This document shows positions 44,386 through 53,071 of a stretch of 64,000 nucleotides of DNA, one piece after another; position 1 is the stretch's first letter, and every line of letters starts with the position of its first letter. The stretch lies in contig NZ_JACHBR010000001.1 in assembly GCF_014200435.1 (NCBI RefSeq), positions 1,178,001 through 1,242,000 on the forward strand, in the 5' to 3' direction. Position numbers and translations under genes: made by a program. Below the pieces are notes generated by a model that was given only the letters and a program-made list of their open reading frames with translations, was not told the origin of the DNA and did no database searches. The stretch is from Sphaerisporangium krabiense. GTDB lineage: Bacteria > Actinomycetota > Actinomycetes > Streptosporangiales > Streptosporangiaceae.

Positions 44386-44916
44386 TCAGTCCTTTCCGCC
44401 GATGTCGGTGCGGGAGAGCACGATGGCCCCGATCAGCGCGGCGAGCAGCAGCACCGACAGGGCCTCGAAGGGCAGCACCCAGTTCCTGAAGAGGCTCCGG
44501 CCGAGCGGCTCGGCGGCGCCCCTGCCGGGTTCGAGCGGGGCGTAGGCGGTGCGGAAGCCGTCGATCACGGTGGTGACGAGCACGGCCGCGGTGGCCACGG
44601 CGACGACGACGGCCGCCGGCCTGTTGCCGGAGTCCAGGTCGGGGGACGGGCCGATGGGGGCGCGGGTGAGCATGATGCCGAAGAGCAGCAGCACGATGAC
44701 GGCGCCGACGTAGATGAGGACCTGCACCCAGGCGACGAACTCGGCGGTGAGCACGAGGTAGCAGCCGGCGAGGGCGCCGAAGGAGACCACCAGCCACAGC
44801 GCGGCGTGGACGATCTGGCGGGTGGTGACGACGAGCAGGGCGGAGGCGGCGGTGACCACTCCGAGCAGCAGGAACACGATCTCCTGCGCCGTGGGAGGCC
44901 ACAGCGCGGGTGTCAC
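44386..44916 (-). CDS. nuoJ: Complex I membrane subunit NuoJ
   Basis: 176 residues with five predicted helices. The helix-3 region [20 protein letters not shown] holds the conserved tyrosine and the pi-bulge glycine typical of NuoJ. GTG 44916 overlaps the nuoI stop as GTGA. A loop of about 45 residues between helices 4 and 5 is polar. Second gene of the nuoIJKLMN run. Confidence 0.94.
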   Translation of the reverse strand: MTPALWPPTAQEIVFLLLGVVTAASALLVVTTRQIVHAALWLVVSFGALAGCYLVLTAEFVAWVQVLIYVGAVIVLLLFGIMLTRAPIGPSPDLDSGNRPAAVVVAVATAAVLVTTVIDGFRTAYAPLEPGRGAAEPLGRSLFRNWVLPFEALSVLLLAALIGAIVLSRTDIGGKD

Positions 44917-45611
44917 GGCCCCTCCGCCGGCCCGGACGGCTCCGGAGGCTCCTTCTCCGCTCTCTCGCGCGGCCCCTCGGGTGAGGGCTTCTTCGGGAGC
45001 GCGCCCGGGGGGCGGATGGCGCGGACGGCGGCACGTGCCGTGGCCTCGGACCTGGCCGAGGTCTCACGGGTCTGAGGGGTCTCGCGTCCGGTGGGCGCGG
45101 GGCGCGCGGGGGCCGCCGGGGAGGGACGGCCGGGGGCGGGGCGCGCGGCGGCGGCGATCTCCTTGGGCGGCTCGGCGTTGGGGTCGTGCGCCGGGGGGAT
45201 CGGGATGGTCTGCACCCATTCGCCGAGCCTGTCCTTCTCGTGGAGCAGGTCGCGGATGTCGTACTCGGCGTACTCGAACTCCGGCGACCAGAACAGGGCG
45301 TCGAAGGGGCAGACCTCGATGCAGATGCCGCAGTACATGCACAGCGAGAAGTCGATCGCGAAGCGGTCGAGGACGTTGTGCGCGCGGGGGCGTCCCCCCT
45401 CGGGCGCGGGGGTGGTCTCCTTGTGGGAGTCGATGTAGATGCACCAGTCCGGGCATTCCCGGGCGCAGAGCATGCAGACGGTGCAGTTCTCCTCGACCAG
45501 GGCGATCACCCCCCGGCTGCGCGCGGGGAGATCGGGCCGTACCTCGGGGTATTGCTGGGTGACCGACTTGCCCAGCATGTGGCGCAGGGTGACGGCAAGC
45601 CCCTTCGCCAA
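44913..45611 (-). CDS. nuoI: Complex I iron-sulfur subunit NuoI with long Pro-rich tail
   Basis: 232 residues. Two [4Fe-4S] motifs, [12 protein letters not shown] and [12 protein letters not shown], carry electrons to NuoB; the surrounding IYIDSHKE and [11 protein letters not shown] are typical. From about residue 150 a Pro/Ala/Arg-rich tail of some 80 residues, probably disordered, extends the usual protein. TTG 45611 follows AGGAGAAGGG with a short spacer and is the best start; GTG 45635 upstream lacks a ribosome site. First gene of the run nuoIJKLMN; nuoH, its usual left neighbour, lies 6.5 kb away behind genes on the other strand. Confidence 0.93.
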   Translation of the reverse strand: MAKGLAVTLRHMLGKSVTQQYPEVRPDLPARSRGVIALVEENCTVCMLCARECPDWCIYIDSHKETTPAPEGGRPRAHNVLDRFAIDFSLCMYCGICIEVCPFDALFWSPEFEYAEYDIRDLLHEKDRLGEWVQTIPIPPAHDPNAEPPKEIAAAARPAPGRPSPAAPARPAPTGRETPQTRETSARSEATARAAVRAIRPPGALPKKPSPEGPRERAEKEPPEPSGPAEGP

Positions 45612-45796
45612 CCCTTCTCCTGGTATCCCGGCCACGGTTCAACATCATGGCGCACGAGCGCGTCCGCGTGAATGCGGGGCCGCCGGTCCGCTCCACGTTT
45701 TCCACAATCATCACGATTTTGGGGGACTAGCCGGACAGGACGGGTGGTCCTTGTGGCCGATGCGAGACGTCCCTGCGAAGCCGTATTGTTCGCGTT

Positions 45797-46873
45797 ATGC
45801 ACCCGACCAACGGCCACGGGGGCACGGGATCGGGGCCGAGGGAAACCCCGCCCCACGACTCCGGTGATCCGAACGGCCCGACCGCGCCACGGCCCCGCCA
45901 GACCGGCCGCCCCCTGCCGGGACGCGCCCCCGAGCCGCGCCGCGACCCTCCGCGGGACGCGCCGGGCGAGTCGCCGCGCCTCAAGCACGGCCCCCGGTCC
46001 GGCGCCGAGGGCGCCCGCACGTCGTCCGGCGACCCCGACCGCACGCAGCGGCGCACGCCTCCCCGGCGGCCCTCCCCCGAGTCGCGGCCCCGCCCGCCGT
46101 ACGCCTCGCCGGGCGCCGGGCCGTACGTGCCCCCGTCGTATCCCCCGCCGGGCCCGCCCCTGGCCCCCTACACCGCGCCGCCCTCCCCCGCCGGCCCGTA
46201 CCACGTCCCCCACGGCGCCCAGCCGCCCTTCCCGCCGCCGCCGCCGAAGAGCGACACGGCGGCGAGCATCGTGTGGGCACTGGCCCCGATACTGACCTGC
46301 GGCGCCGCGACGCCGTTCACGATCGGGTGGGCGGCGGCCAAACTGCGCAGCACCATGCTCGGGATCAGCGCCGCGCTGTACGGGCTCGGCATGGTGGCGT
46401 TCGTGGCGGCGGTGGCGAGCGACGGCTCCAACTCGATGGAACTGCTGGGCATGCTCGGGTCCGGCGCGAGCTGGATCGGCGGCTTCGTCCACTCGTTGAT
46501 CATCCGCAAGCGGGTCTTCACCTCCTCCGAGACGCCGAACGACTACGCGATCGCCGCCGCGCAGCAGCGCCGCCAGCTCCGGCAGCAGGCCCGCGAGCTG
46601 GCGGAGAACGACCCGGCGCTGGCCCGCGAGCTGCGCATCGGCCGTCCCGACCTGCCGCGCACCTACGACGACGGCGGGCTCGTGGACGTCAACCACGCGC
46701 CGGCCGAGGTGATCGCGGGGCTGCCGGGCATGAACGCCCAGCTCGCGCGGCGGGTCGTGGAGGCCCGGGTGGAGGTGGGCGGGTTCGTCTCGGCCGAGGA
46801 CGTCTCGATCGCGCTGGACCTGCCGCCGCGCCTCACCGCCGACCTGGTCGAGCTGACGATCTACCTTCCCTGA
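45797..46873 (+). CDS. Membrane protein with Pro-rich N-terminus and C-terminal helix-hairpin-helix domain
   Basis: 358 residues. Residues 1-150 are Pro/Arg/Gly-rich and disordered. Residues 150-235 form three to four helices that open IVWALAPILTCGAATPFTIG. Residues 290-358 hold a ComEA-like helix-hairpin-helix (LVDVNHAPAEVIAGLPGMNA, then ARRVVEARVEVGGFVSAEDV), a DNA-binding module in ComEA proteins. The membrane part is clearly related to the N-terminus of the next gene, a kinase. Role unknown; anchoring of DNA or of a partner at the membrane is a guess. ATG 45797. Confidence 0.85.
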   Translation: MHPTNGHGGTGSGPRETPPHDSGDPNGPTAPRPRQTGRPLPGRAPEPRRDPPRDAPGESPRLKHGPRSGAEGARTSSGDPDRTQRRTPPRRPSPESRPRPPYASPGAGPYVPPSYPPPGPPLAPYTAPPSPAGPYHVPHGAQPPFPPPPPKSDTAASIVWALAPILTCGAATPFTIGWAAAKLRSTMLGISAALYGLGMVAFVAAVASDGSNSMELLGMLGSGASWIGGFVHSLIIRKRVFTSSETPNDYAIAAAQQRRQLRQQARELAENDPALARELRIGRPDLPRTYDDGGLVDVNHAPAEVIAGLPGMNAQLARRVVEARVEVGGFVSAEDVSIALDLPPRLTADLVELTIYLP

Positions 46874-46999
46874 GCGGCCCGCACGGGGTCCCGGCGGGTC
46901 CGGCCGGGCTCCCGAGCGGCCCGCGCGGGCGGGGTATCGGCTGGATAACCGTGCCCCCAAAGCCTGCGCGCCGCCCGCCATCTCCGTATTCTTCGCGAT

Positions 47000-48418
47000 A
47001 TGCAGCCAGCAAGGCCCTCACAGTCCACCCTCGCGATCAGCATCCTCTGGGCCCTGGCTCCGTTGTTCACCTGCGGCCTGGCGACGCCGTTCACCATCGG
47101 GTACGCGGCCTACCGCAGGCGCGCCCCGATGCTGGCCGTCGCGGCCATGTTCTACTTCCTCGGCCTGTTCCTGATGGTGCTGGTCATCGTCGCATTCGAC
47201 AGCTCGCCCGAGTACCCGGGGTGGGCGGCCGTGATCGTGGTGGGCGGGCTGTTCACGAACTGGATCGGCGGGGTCATCCACTCCCTGGCGATCCGCTCGA
47301 TGGTGTTCGCGCCGCGGACGGCGGTCCACTTCGCCGCCCCGCCCGCCTACCGGCCGTCCGGCTACACCCCGGCGCCGTACCCGGGCACCCCCGTCCCGCC
47401 CACGACGCCGCTTCCGCCCGTGCCGTCCCCGTACGGCCTCCGCCCGCCGGCCGCGCCGCCCGTCCCCGGCTCGCGGCTGCGCCACCACCCGCCGCAGCCG
47501 CCGTACCCGGTGCCGCCCGCGGTGGCCACCAACCCGCCCGTGCGCGACCACGTCACCACGCCGGCCGACGCCGTGCGCCGCACGCCGTCGCCGCTGCACG
47601 TCTCGACGCCCCCGGCCCAGGCCGTGGGGCCGCTCCCGGCGGGCGAGCCCGACCACATCGGGCGCTACCGGCTGGTCGGCAGCCTGGGGCAGGGCGGCCA
47701 GGGGTCGGTCTACCTGGGCGAGACGCCGGAGGGGTCGCGGGTGGCCATCAAGGTGCTGCACGCCCGCCTCGCCGCCGAGGCGGGGGCCCGGCAGCGGTTC
47801 CTGCGCGAGGTCGAGGCGGCCCGGCGCGTCGCGCCGTTCTCCACCGCGCGCGTGATCGACGCGGGCGTGGCGGGCGAGCGGCCGTTCATCGTGAGCGAGT
47901 ACGTCGAGGGTTCCTCGCTGGAGCAGCTCGTCCGCGAGCAGGGACCGCGCGGCCACGACGGGCTGGTGCGGCTGGCGCTCGGGACGTCGGGCGCGCTGGC
48001 CGCGATCCACAAGGCGGGCATCGTCCACCGGGACTTCAAGCCGAGCAACGTGCTGATCGGCGCGGACGGGCCACGGGTGGTGGACTTCGGCATCGCCCGC
48101 GTGCTGGACAACGCGACGGCGACCTCCAGCGGCGTGCTCGGCACGCCCGCCTACATGTCGCCCGAGCAGGTGGCGGGCGAGCGCGTCGGCCCGGAGTCGG
48201 ACGTGTTCAGCTGGGCGGCCACGATGGTGTTCGCGGCGACCGGGCGCCCGGCCTTCGGCGAGGACAACATCGCGGCCGTGCTGAACCGCATCTTCACCGT
48301 GCAGCCGGACCTGTCGGCGCTGCCGGACTCGCTGGCCAAGGTGGTCGGGACCTGCCTGGACAAGCGTCCGGAGAACCGGCCGTCCGCCTCCGACGTGATG
48401 CTCGCGATCGTCCACTGA
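47000..48418 (+). CDS. Ser/Thr protein kinase with N-terminal membrane module
   Basis: 472 residues. Residues 1-100 hold three to four helices (ILWALAPLFTCGLATPFTIG) homologous to the preceding gene. A Pro-rich linker runs to about 215. The Hanks-type kinase follows: loop GSLGQGGQGSVYLG, lysine in VAIKVL, HRDFKPSN near 342, DFG near 361 and SPE in YMSPEQVAG. The conserved residues for activity are all present. Unlike PknB-type kinases there is no C-terminal sensor; the sensor is at the N-terminus in the membrane. Substrate unknown; the neighbours (HhH protein, WXG-like pair) are candidates. Confidence 0.92.
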   Translation: MQPARPSQSTLAISILWALAPLFTCGLATPFTIGYAAYRRRAPMLAVAAMFYFLGLFLMVLVIVAFDSSPEYPGWAAVIVVGGLFTNWIGGVIHSLAIRSMVFAPRTAVHFAAPPAYRPSGYTPAPYPGTPVPPTTPLPPVPSPYGLRPPAAPPVPGSRLRHHPPQPPYPVPPAVATNPPVRDHVTTPADAVRRTPSPLHVSTPPAQAVGPLPAGEPDHIGRYRLVGSLGQGGQGSVYLGETPEGSRVAIKVLHARLAAEAGARQRFLREVEAARRVAPFSTARVIDAGVAGERPFIVSEYVEGSSLEQLVREQGPRGHDGLVRLALGTSGALAAIHKAGIVHRDFKPSNVLIGADGPRVVDFGIARVLDNATATSSGVLGTPAYMSPEQVAGERVGPESDVFSWAATMVFAATGRPAFGEDNIAAVLNRIFTVQPDLSALPDSLAKVVGTCLDKRPENRPSASDVMLAIVH

Positions 48419-48420
48419 CG

Positions 48421-48439
48421 CGGGAGCCGCCCGCTCCCG
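48421..48439 (+). terminator. Terminator of the kinase gene
   Basis: CGGGAGC (48421-48427) / GCTCCCG (48433-48439) with a 5-base loop, directly past the stop codon. Confidence 0.75.
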
Positions 48440-48441
48440 TC

Positions 48442-48475
48442 TGGGATATGTGCATTTTCAACGGCACATATCCCA
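48442..48475. repeat. Perfect 12-bp inverted repeat in an AT-rich patch
   Basis: TGGGATATGTGC (48442-48453) and GCACATATCCCA (48464-48475) around 10 bases, in a stretch to about 48550 that is much richer in A and T than the surroundings. It may be a second terminator for the kinase gene or an operator for the next operon, which starts 160 bases on. Confidence 0.7.
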
Positions 48476-48634
48476 TGTCTTTGCCTATGGCCGAAACCTG
48501 GACTAATGACGACACATGCGGTGGATTGGTAATTTCAATTTCCAGAATCGGGAGGCCTGGTGGGGCGACGCTCGCTTCACTTAGGTTTAGGCGGCATCGG
48601 GCGGAGCCCCATCACGCCGCGGGGAGGAGTTCGC

Positions 48635-48895
48635 ATGGCAGCGTCGGAGGCAGCGCAGTGCCAGGCGGACATGGCGGCGGCCACCCAGGTGGTGCACGAC
48701 ATCCTGCGCGCGCTCGGCGCCGTCCCCCCGATGTTCGGCGACCACACCTGGCGCGGCGGAGCGGCCGACCAGTGGGCCGAAGGCTGGAACCACAGAAAGG
48801 CCCAGCTCACCGAGCTGCTCTACGCGGTTCTCGCCGAACAGCCCCATCTCATCGCGCGCCTTTCCGAGGCCGAGCGCCGCATGCTCGCCTCCTAG
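48635..48895 (+). CDS. Small WXG100-like protein
   Basis: 86 residues, all-helical by composition, with a central W-x-G turn in DHTWRGGAADQWAEGW, the hallmark of WXG100/ESX-type proteins, and helices on both sides. GGGGAGGA before ATG 48635 gives a good ribosome site. It is followed 10 bases later by a large protein with a WxG-containing N-terminal helical region, the tandem arrangement of type VII substrates or partners. No EccC or other secretion gene is in the window. Family membership is inferred from motif and context. Confidence 0.72.
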   Translation: MAASEAAQCQADMAAATQVVHDILRALGAVPPMFGDHTWRGGAADQWAEGWNHRKAQLTELLYAVLAEQPHLIARLSEAERRMLAS

Positions 48896-48905
48896 ACCGG
48901 AGGAA

Positions 48906-50306
48906 ATGACGAATGACATGGGCGAATTCGTAGGCGTCGACCCCGCCAACCTCCGGGAGCTGGCCGTACGGCTCCAGCGGCTGCACGCCGTGCTGGCCCG
49001 GTACGGGCCCGCGATGCAGCAGAAGATGCAGAAATGGGGCAGCGGCCTGGACTACACCGCGCTGCCCCGGCTGCTGGACGAGGCGCTCAACGACGCCCGT
49101 GACATGGAGGCACGCACGACCCGCGCCTTCGACCTCGCGGCGCGCGCGGCCGGCGGCGCGGACGCCCCGCCGCACCACGCCCCCGCCGCGGGGGCCACCG
49201 TCGAGCTGGACTGGACGGCCAGCGGGCACAGCGCCCACCAGGCCGGGCACGACGCCGCGACGCTCGACGCGGCCCTCGCCGCCGGCCCCGAGCGCGCGGA
49301 CACGCGGACGCACCCGGTGCGCGAGAGCCTCGTACGCCACCTCAACGACGGCTCCTACCTCGGGGCGTTCTGGGCCGGAGCGTGCCCGCTGGCGCTGCGC
49401 GCGGCCCGCTCGCTGGCCAGGCGCGCGGGCGCGGCGATGTTCAGCGCGGAGAGCGCGGGCATCCTGCGGGCGCTCGGCGCGTCGCTGGCCTCGGCCACCC
49501 AGATGCGCAAGGGCACCGGCAAGGACCGCCGCCCGCTGATGTCCGACGAGACCCGCGCCGCGATCATCGGCCACGACGACCTGTGGTCGGTGGCCATGCT
49601 GTTCAAGTACGGCCCCCGCGGCAACGCCTGGGACTCCCGGTTTCTGGCCGAGATGGTCCGCGCCGTCCTCGACGCCCGGGCCGCGGGCGCCCTCGACGTG
49701 CCCCTGCCCGAGCCCACCGAGGACAACGCCGCGCGGCTGGCGCGGCGGCGCGCCGAGTTCGACCCCGTCGTCGCGGTCCTCGGCCGGGCGAGCGAGAACG
49801 GGCAGGCCGCGCGGCACGTGCTCGGCTGCCCGGTGACCGGGCCCTCGTACGCGGCCATGCTCGTCGACGACGGCTGGCGCGCCCCCGGGGAGGGGCCCGA
49901 CCTCGGCGGCCCGGTGGGCGACTTCCTCACCGCCGCCGTCTCCGCGGGCCGGGGCGTCACCGAGGACGCCAAGGAGTCGGCCTGGTCGGTGGTCACGATC
50001 GTCAGGGCGGCCTCGGAGTTCGGCGACCGCCGCCCGGGGGCCGCGCTGCCCGACGGGGTGCGCGCGGCGCTGGCCTTCACCGCCGACCGCTACCTGCCCG
50101 ACCTCGCCGCGCCCGGCCCGGGCAACGAGGCGCGGCCGCCCGCCGGGTCCCCGCCGGGGTCGTGGACGCCGCACGTCGCCGAGGCGGACCTCACCCGGTT
50201 CGTCCACCACGCCTTCCCCGACCCTCGTGACGCGGCGGCGTTCCTCGCCCGCGTGGCCGAGCATCGCACCGGGCGCGGGCCGGACCCGGGCATAGTGGGA
50301 GGGTGA
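48906..50306 (+). CDS. Large hypothetical protein with WXG-like N-terminal region
   Basis: 466 residues. The N-terminal 90 resemble WXG-type helical domains (GVDPANLRELAVRLQRLHAV, then the turn KWGSGLDYTALPRLLDEAL). The remaining roughly 370 residues form a mostly helical domain I do not recognise; DUF6571-like proteins have a comparable layout, from memory. It overlaps the next gene as GTGA and follows the 86-residue WXG-like gene by 10 bases, so three genes form one operon. GGAGGAA runs into ATG 48906, so ATG 48918 is a possible alternative start. Possible ESX-type secreted protein or toxin; no catalytic motif seen. Confidence 0.75.
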   Translation: MTNDMGEFVGVDPANLRELAVRLQRLHAVLARYGPAMQQKMQKWGSGLDYTALPRLLDEALNDARDMEARTTRAFDLAARAAGGADAPPHHAPAAGATVELDWTASGHSAHQAGHDAATLDAALAAGPERADTRTHPVRESLVRHLNDGSYLGAFWAGACPLALRAARSLARRAGAAMFSAESAGILRALGASLASATQMRKGTGKDRRPLMSDETRAAIIGHDDLWSVAMLFKYGPRGNAWDSRFLAEMVRAVLDARAAGALDVPLPEPTEDNAARLARRRAEFDPVVAVLGRASENGQAARHVLGCPVTGPSYAAMLVDDGWRAPGEGPDLGGPVGDFLTAAVSAGRGVTEDAKESAWSVVTIVRAASEFGDRRPGAALPDGVRAALAFTADRYLPDLAAPGPGNEARPPAGSPPGSWTPHVAEADLTRFVHHAFPDPRDAAAFLARVAEHRTGRGPDPGIVGG

Positions 50307-51253
50307 CCTCTCACCCCCGCACACGGCCGGAGCCGGACGCTCCCGGCCTGCGCGAGATCGTGCCCGGCGTGCTCGCGTGGACCCAGCCGGACGGCTCCTG
50401 GTGGCTCAACAACGCGGGCCTGGTGACCGGCGGCGGCGAGGCGCTGGTGGTCGACACCTGCGCCACCGAGCCGCGCACCCGCCGCTTCCTCGCCGCCGTG
50501 CGCGAGACCACCGCCGACGCGCCGATACGCCTGGCCGTCAACACCCACCAGCACGGCGACCACACCTACGGCAACAGCCTGCTGCCCGCCTCCACCGTGA
50601 TCATCGGGCACGCGGCGATGCGGGAGGCGCTGCGCACCGACCCGATCATCGACGGCTGCCCGCCGATCTGGAGCCCCGTGCCCGACTGGGGCGCGGTGAC
50701 CCGCCGCGTCCCGGACATCGCGATGCGCGGGGAGCTGACCGTCCACGTGGGCGAGCGCCGCGTGGAGCTGCGGCACCCCGGGTTCGCCGCGCACACGCCG
50801 GGCGACGTCGTGGCCTGGCTGCCGGAGGAGCGCGTGCTGTTCACCGGCGACCTCGTCTTCCACGGGCTCACCCCGCTCGTGCTCATGGGCTCGGTGCCCG
50901 GGGCGCTGCGGTCGCTGGACTGGGTGGCCGCCTTCGAGCCCGAGCACGTCGTCCCCGGTCACGGCCCGGTGCTGGACGCCGCCGCGCTGCCGGAGGTCCT
51001 GGCCGCGCACGACCGCTACTACCGGCTGGTGCTGGAGACCGCCGAGCGGGGCCGCGCCGAGGGCCGCACGCCGCTGGAGGCCGCGCGGGCGTGCGACCTC
51101 GGGGAGTTCGCCGCCTGGGCGGACGCGGAGCGGCTGGTGCTCAACCTGCACCGCGCCTACGCGGACCTGGCGGGCGGCGGCGAGCCGGACGTCCTGGCCG
51201 CGTTCGGCGACGCGGTGGCCTTCCACGGCGGCCCGCTGCCGACCTTCGTGTGA
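50303..51253 (+). CDS. Metallo-beta-lactamase-fold hydrolase
   Basis: 316 residues with the MBL metal motif HQHGDH (in NTHQHGDHTYGN near 90), a later FTGDLVF with the bridging Asp near 200 and VPGHGPV near 222. The domain is complete and the enzyme should be active with two zinc ions. The N-terminal part WTQPDGSWWLNNAGLVTGGG fits the branch of SoxH/quinoprotein-relay-like MBL proteins of unknown substrate. GTG 50303 overlaps the preceding stop as GTGA, coupling it to the WXG-like operon. Function in that operon is unclear. Confidence 0.88.
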   Translation: MTSHPRTRPEPDAPGLREIVPGVLAWTQPDGSWWLNNAGLVTGGGEALVVDTCATEPRTRRFLAAVRETTADAPIRLAVNTHQHGDHTYGNSLLPASTVIIGHAAMREALRTDPIIDGCPPIWSPVPDWGAVTRRVPDIAMRGELTVHVGERRVELRHPGFAAHTPGDVVAWLPEERVLFTGDLVFHGLTPLVLMGSVPGALRSLDWVAAFEPEHVVPGHGPVLDAAALPEVLAAHDRYYRLVLETAERGRAEGRTPLEAARACDLGEFAAWADAERLVLNLHRAYADLAGGGEPDVLAAFGDAVAFHGGPLPTFV

Positions 51254-51377
51254 CGCTTCGACCCCGTCGATGTCCGGGCCTCGTCCCGGGGCCCGGACGC
51301 GGATGGCCGGGAAGTGATGTGACGATTCCCCGCAAGACGGTAAGAATGATCCGGTGTCCAGAGAAAGGGGCCTTGGC

Positions 51378-52121
51378 ATGGCGCGACGGGTAGTGGTGTC
51401 CGGCGGAGGCACCGGCATCGGCCTGGCGACGGCCGCCGCCTTCGCCGCGGACGGCGACCAGGTGATCATCATCGGCAGGCGCGCCGCGGTGCTCAAGGAG
51501 GCCGCCGCCAAGCTGAACACCGCCCACGGCGCCGACCTGGTGACGTTCGCCACCGCCGACCTGACCGACGCCGGGCAGGCGCAGGCCGCCGTGGAGGCCG
51601 TCGCCCTGCACGGCCCGGTCGACGTCGTCGTCACCAACGCGGGCGGCAACGTGGCCTGGGGCGACGACGGCACGCCCGCCGGGGTCGCGGACGGCTACCG
51701 GGCCAACTTCGAGGCGAACGTCATCACCGCCGTGCTGCTCACCGAGGGCCTGCTGCCCTACCTGCGGCGGCCGGGCGGGCGGATCGTCCACCTGTCCTCG
51801 ATCGCCGCGCTGCGCGGCCCCGGGTCCTACGGCGGCGCCAAGGCCGCGCTGCACGCCTACACCTACGAGCTGGCCCAGCGCCTCGGCGCCGACGGCGTCA
51901 CGGTCAACGCCGTGGCCCCGGGGTACGTCGAGGACACCGAGTTCTTCGGCGGGCGCGCGACGCCGGAGTTCGTCCAGTCGCGCGTGGCGCAGACCCTGGT
52001 GGGGCGGCCGGGCGCCCCGGCCGAGATCGCGGCCACGATCAAGTACCTCGCCTCGCCCGAGGCCGGTTACCTGACCGGGCAGATCCTGCACGTCAACGGC
52101 GGCGCGATGCTGGGCCGCTAG
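51378..52121 (+). CDS. Short-chain dehydrogenase/reductase
   Basis: 247 residues of the classical SDR family: cofactor motif VVSGGGTGIGLATAAAF (TGxxxGIG), NAGG near residue 83, catalytic Ser and YxxxK in LSSIAALRGPGSYGGAKAAL and the late AVAPGYVEDTEFF. It reduces or oxidises a hydroxyl/keto group with NAD(P). AAAGGGG precedes ATG 51378; a GTG at 51354 is in frame but has no ribosome site. It converges on nuoH with a 4-base overlap. Substrate unknown. Confidence 0.9.
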   Translation: MARRVVVSGGGTGIGLATAAAFAADGDQVIIIGRRAAVLKEAAAKLNTAHGADLVTFATADLTDAGQAQAAVEAVALHGPVDVVVTNAGGNVAWGDDGTPAGVADGYRANFEANVITAVLLTEGLLPYLRRPGGRIVHLSSIAALRGPGSYGGAKAALHAYTYELAQRLGADGVTVNAVAPGYVEDTEFFGGRATPEFVQSRVAQTLVGRPGAPAEIAATIKYLASPEAGYLTGQILHVNGGAMLGR

Positions 52122-53071
52122 CCGGCGAGCACCTTCACCACGCCCGTGAGCGCGAGCTGGAACAGCGCGAGCGGCACCAGGCCCGCCCAGGCCAGCTTCT
52201 GGAGCTGGTCGGCGCGCAGCCGCGGGAAGCTGACGCGCACCCAGATCACCACGAACGCCAGCGCGAAGACCTTGAGCAGCGTCCAGACCGGGCCCGGCAG
52301 CAGCGGCCCCTGCCACCCGCCGAGGAACAGCACGGCCGTGAGCGCCGACAGCACGACGATGCCGACGTACTCGGCCAGCATGAACAGGGCGAAACGGATG
52401 CCGGTGTACTCGGTCATCGGGCCCATGATGATCTCGGAGTCGGCGATCGGCATGTCGAACGGCGGCCTGCGCAGCTCGGCGAGGCCCGCGACGAAGAAGA
52501 CCACCGCGCCGACGGCCTGCCAGGGCAGCCACCACCACCGCCACGCCTCGACGATGCCCGGCAGCGACAACGTGCCGGCCGCCATGGCCACCGACGCGGC
52601 CGCGAGCACCAGCGGCAGCTCGTACGACATGAGCTGCGCCGCCGCCCGCATGCCGCCGAGCGCCGAGTACTTGTTGGCCGACGACCACCCGGCCATGATC
52701 GCGCCGAGCACGCCGACGCCCATCACGGCGAGCACGAAGAACAGGCCGGCGTCCAGGTCGGCCCCGTACAGCCCGGGGCCCACCGGGATGACGATCATGA
52801 CGATGAGGTAGGGCACCAGCGCGACGGCCGGGGCGAGCGCGAACACCCGGCGGTCGGCCGCCGCCGGGATGACGTCCTCCTTCTGGACGAACTTCACGCC
52901 GTCGGCGATGAGCTGCGCCCAGCCGTGGAAGCCGCCCGCGTACATGGGGCCGAGGCGGGACTGCATGTGGGCCATCGCCTTGTGCTCGGTCTGCCCGACG
53001 ATCAGCGGCAGCACCAGGAACGCGATGACGATCACCAGGAGCCGCACCGCGACGTCGAGCACCTCAGCCAT
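52118..53071 (-). CDS. nuoH: Complex I membrane subunit NuoH
   Basis: 317 residues, eight helices, the membrane subunit that shapes the quinone channel. MQSRLGPMYAGGFHGWAQLI near residue 37, the loop FVQKEDVIPAAADRR and GWSSANKYSALGGMRAAAQL near 129 are well conserved. It should pair with NuoB and NuoD at the quinone site, yet no nuoD exists here. ATG 53071 overlaps the nuoC end by 8 bases. In this genome nuoH is the end of one run, since nuoI is 6.5 kb further on. Confidence 0.95.
   Translation of the reverse strand: MAEVLDVAVRLLVIVIAFLVLPLIVGQTEHKAMAHMQSRLGPMYAGGFHGWAQLIADGVKFVQKEDVIPAAADRRVFALAPAVALVPYLIVMIVIPVGPGLYGADLDAGLFFVLAVMGVGVLGAIMAGWSSANKYSALGGMRAAAQLMSYELPLVLAAASVAMAAGTLSLPGIVEAWRWWWLPWQAVGAVVFFVAGLAELRRPPFDMPIADSEIIMGPMTEYTGIRFALFMLAEYVGIVVLSALTAVLFLGGWQGPLLPGPVWTLLKVFALAFVVIWVRVSFPRLRADQLQKLAWAGLVPLALFQLALTGVVKVLAG

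Noticed and set aside
46273..48909. 878-codon frame over the membrane-HhH and kinase genes
   Set aside because: Same strand, other frame; product lacks domains while the chosen frames show helices, HhH and kinase motifs.
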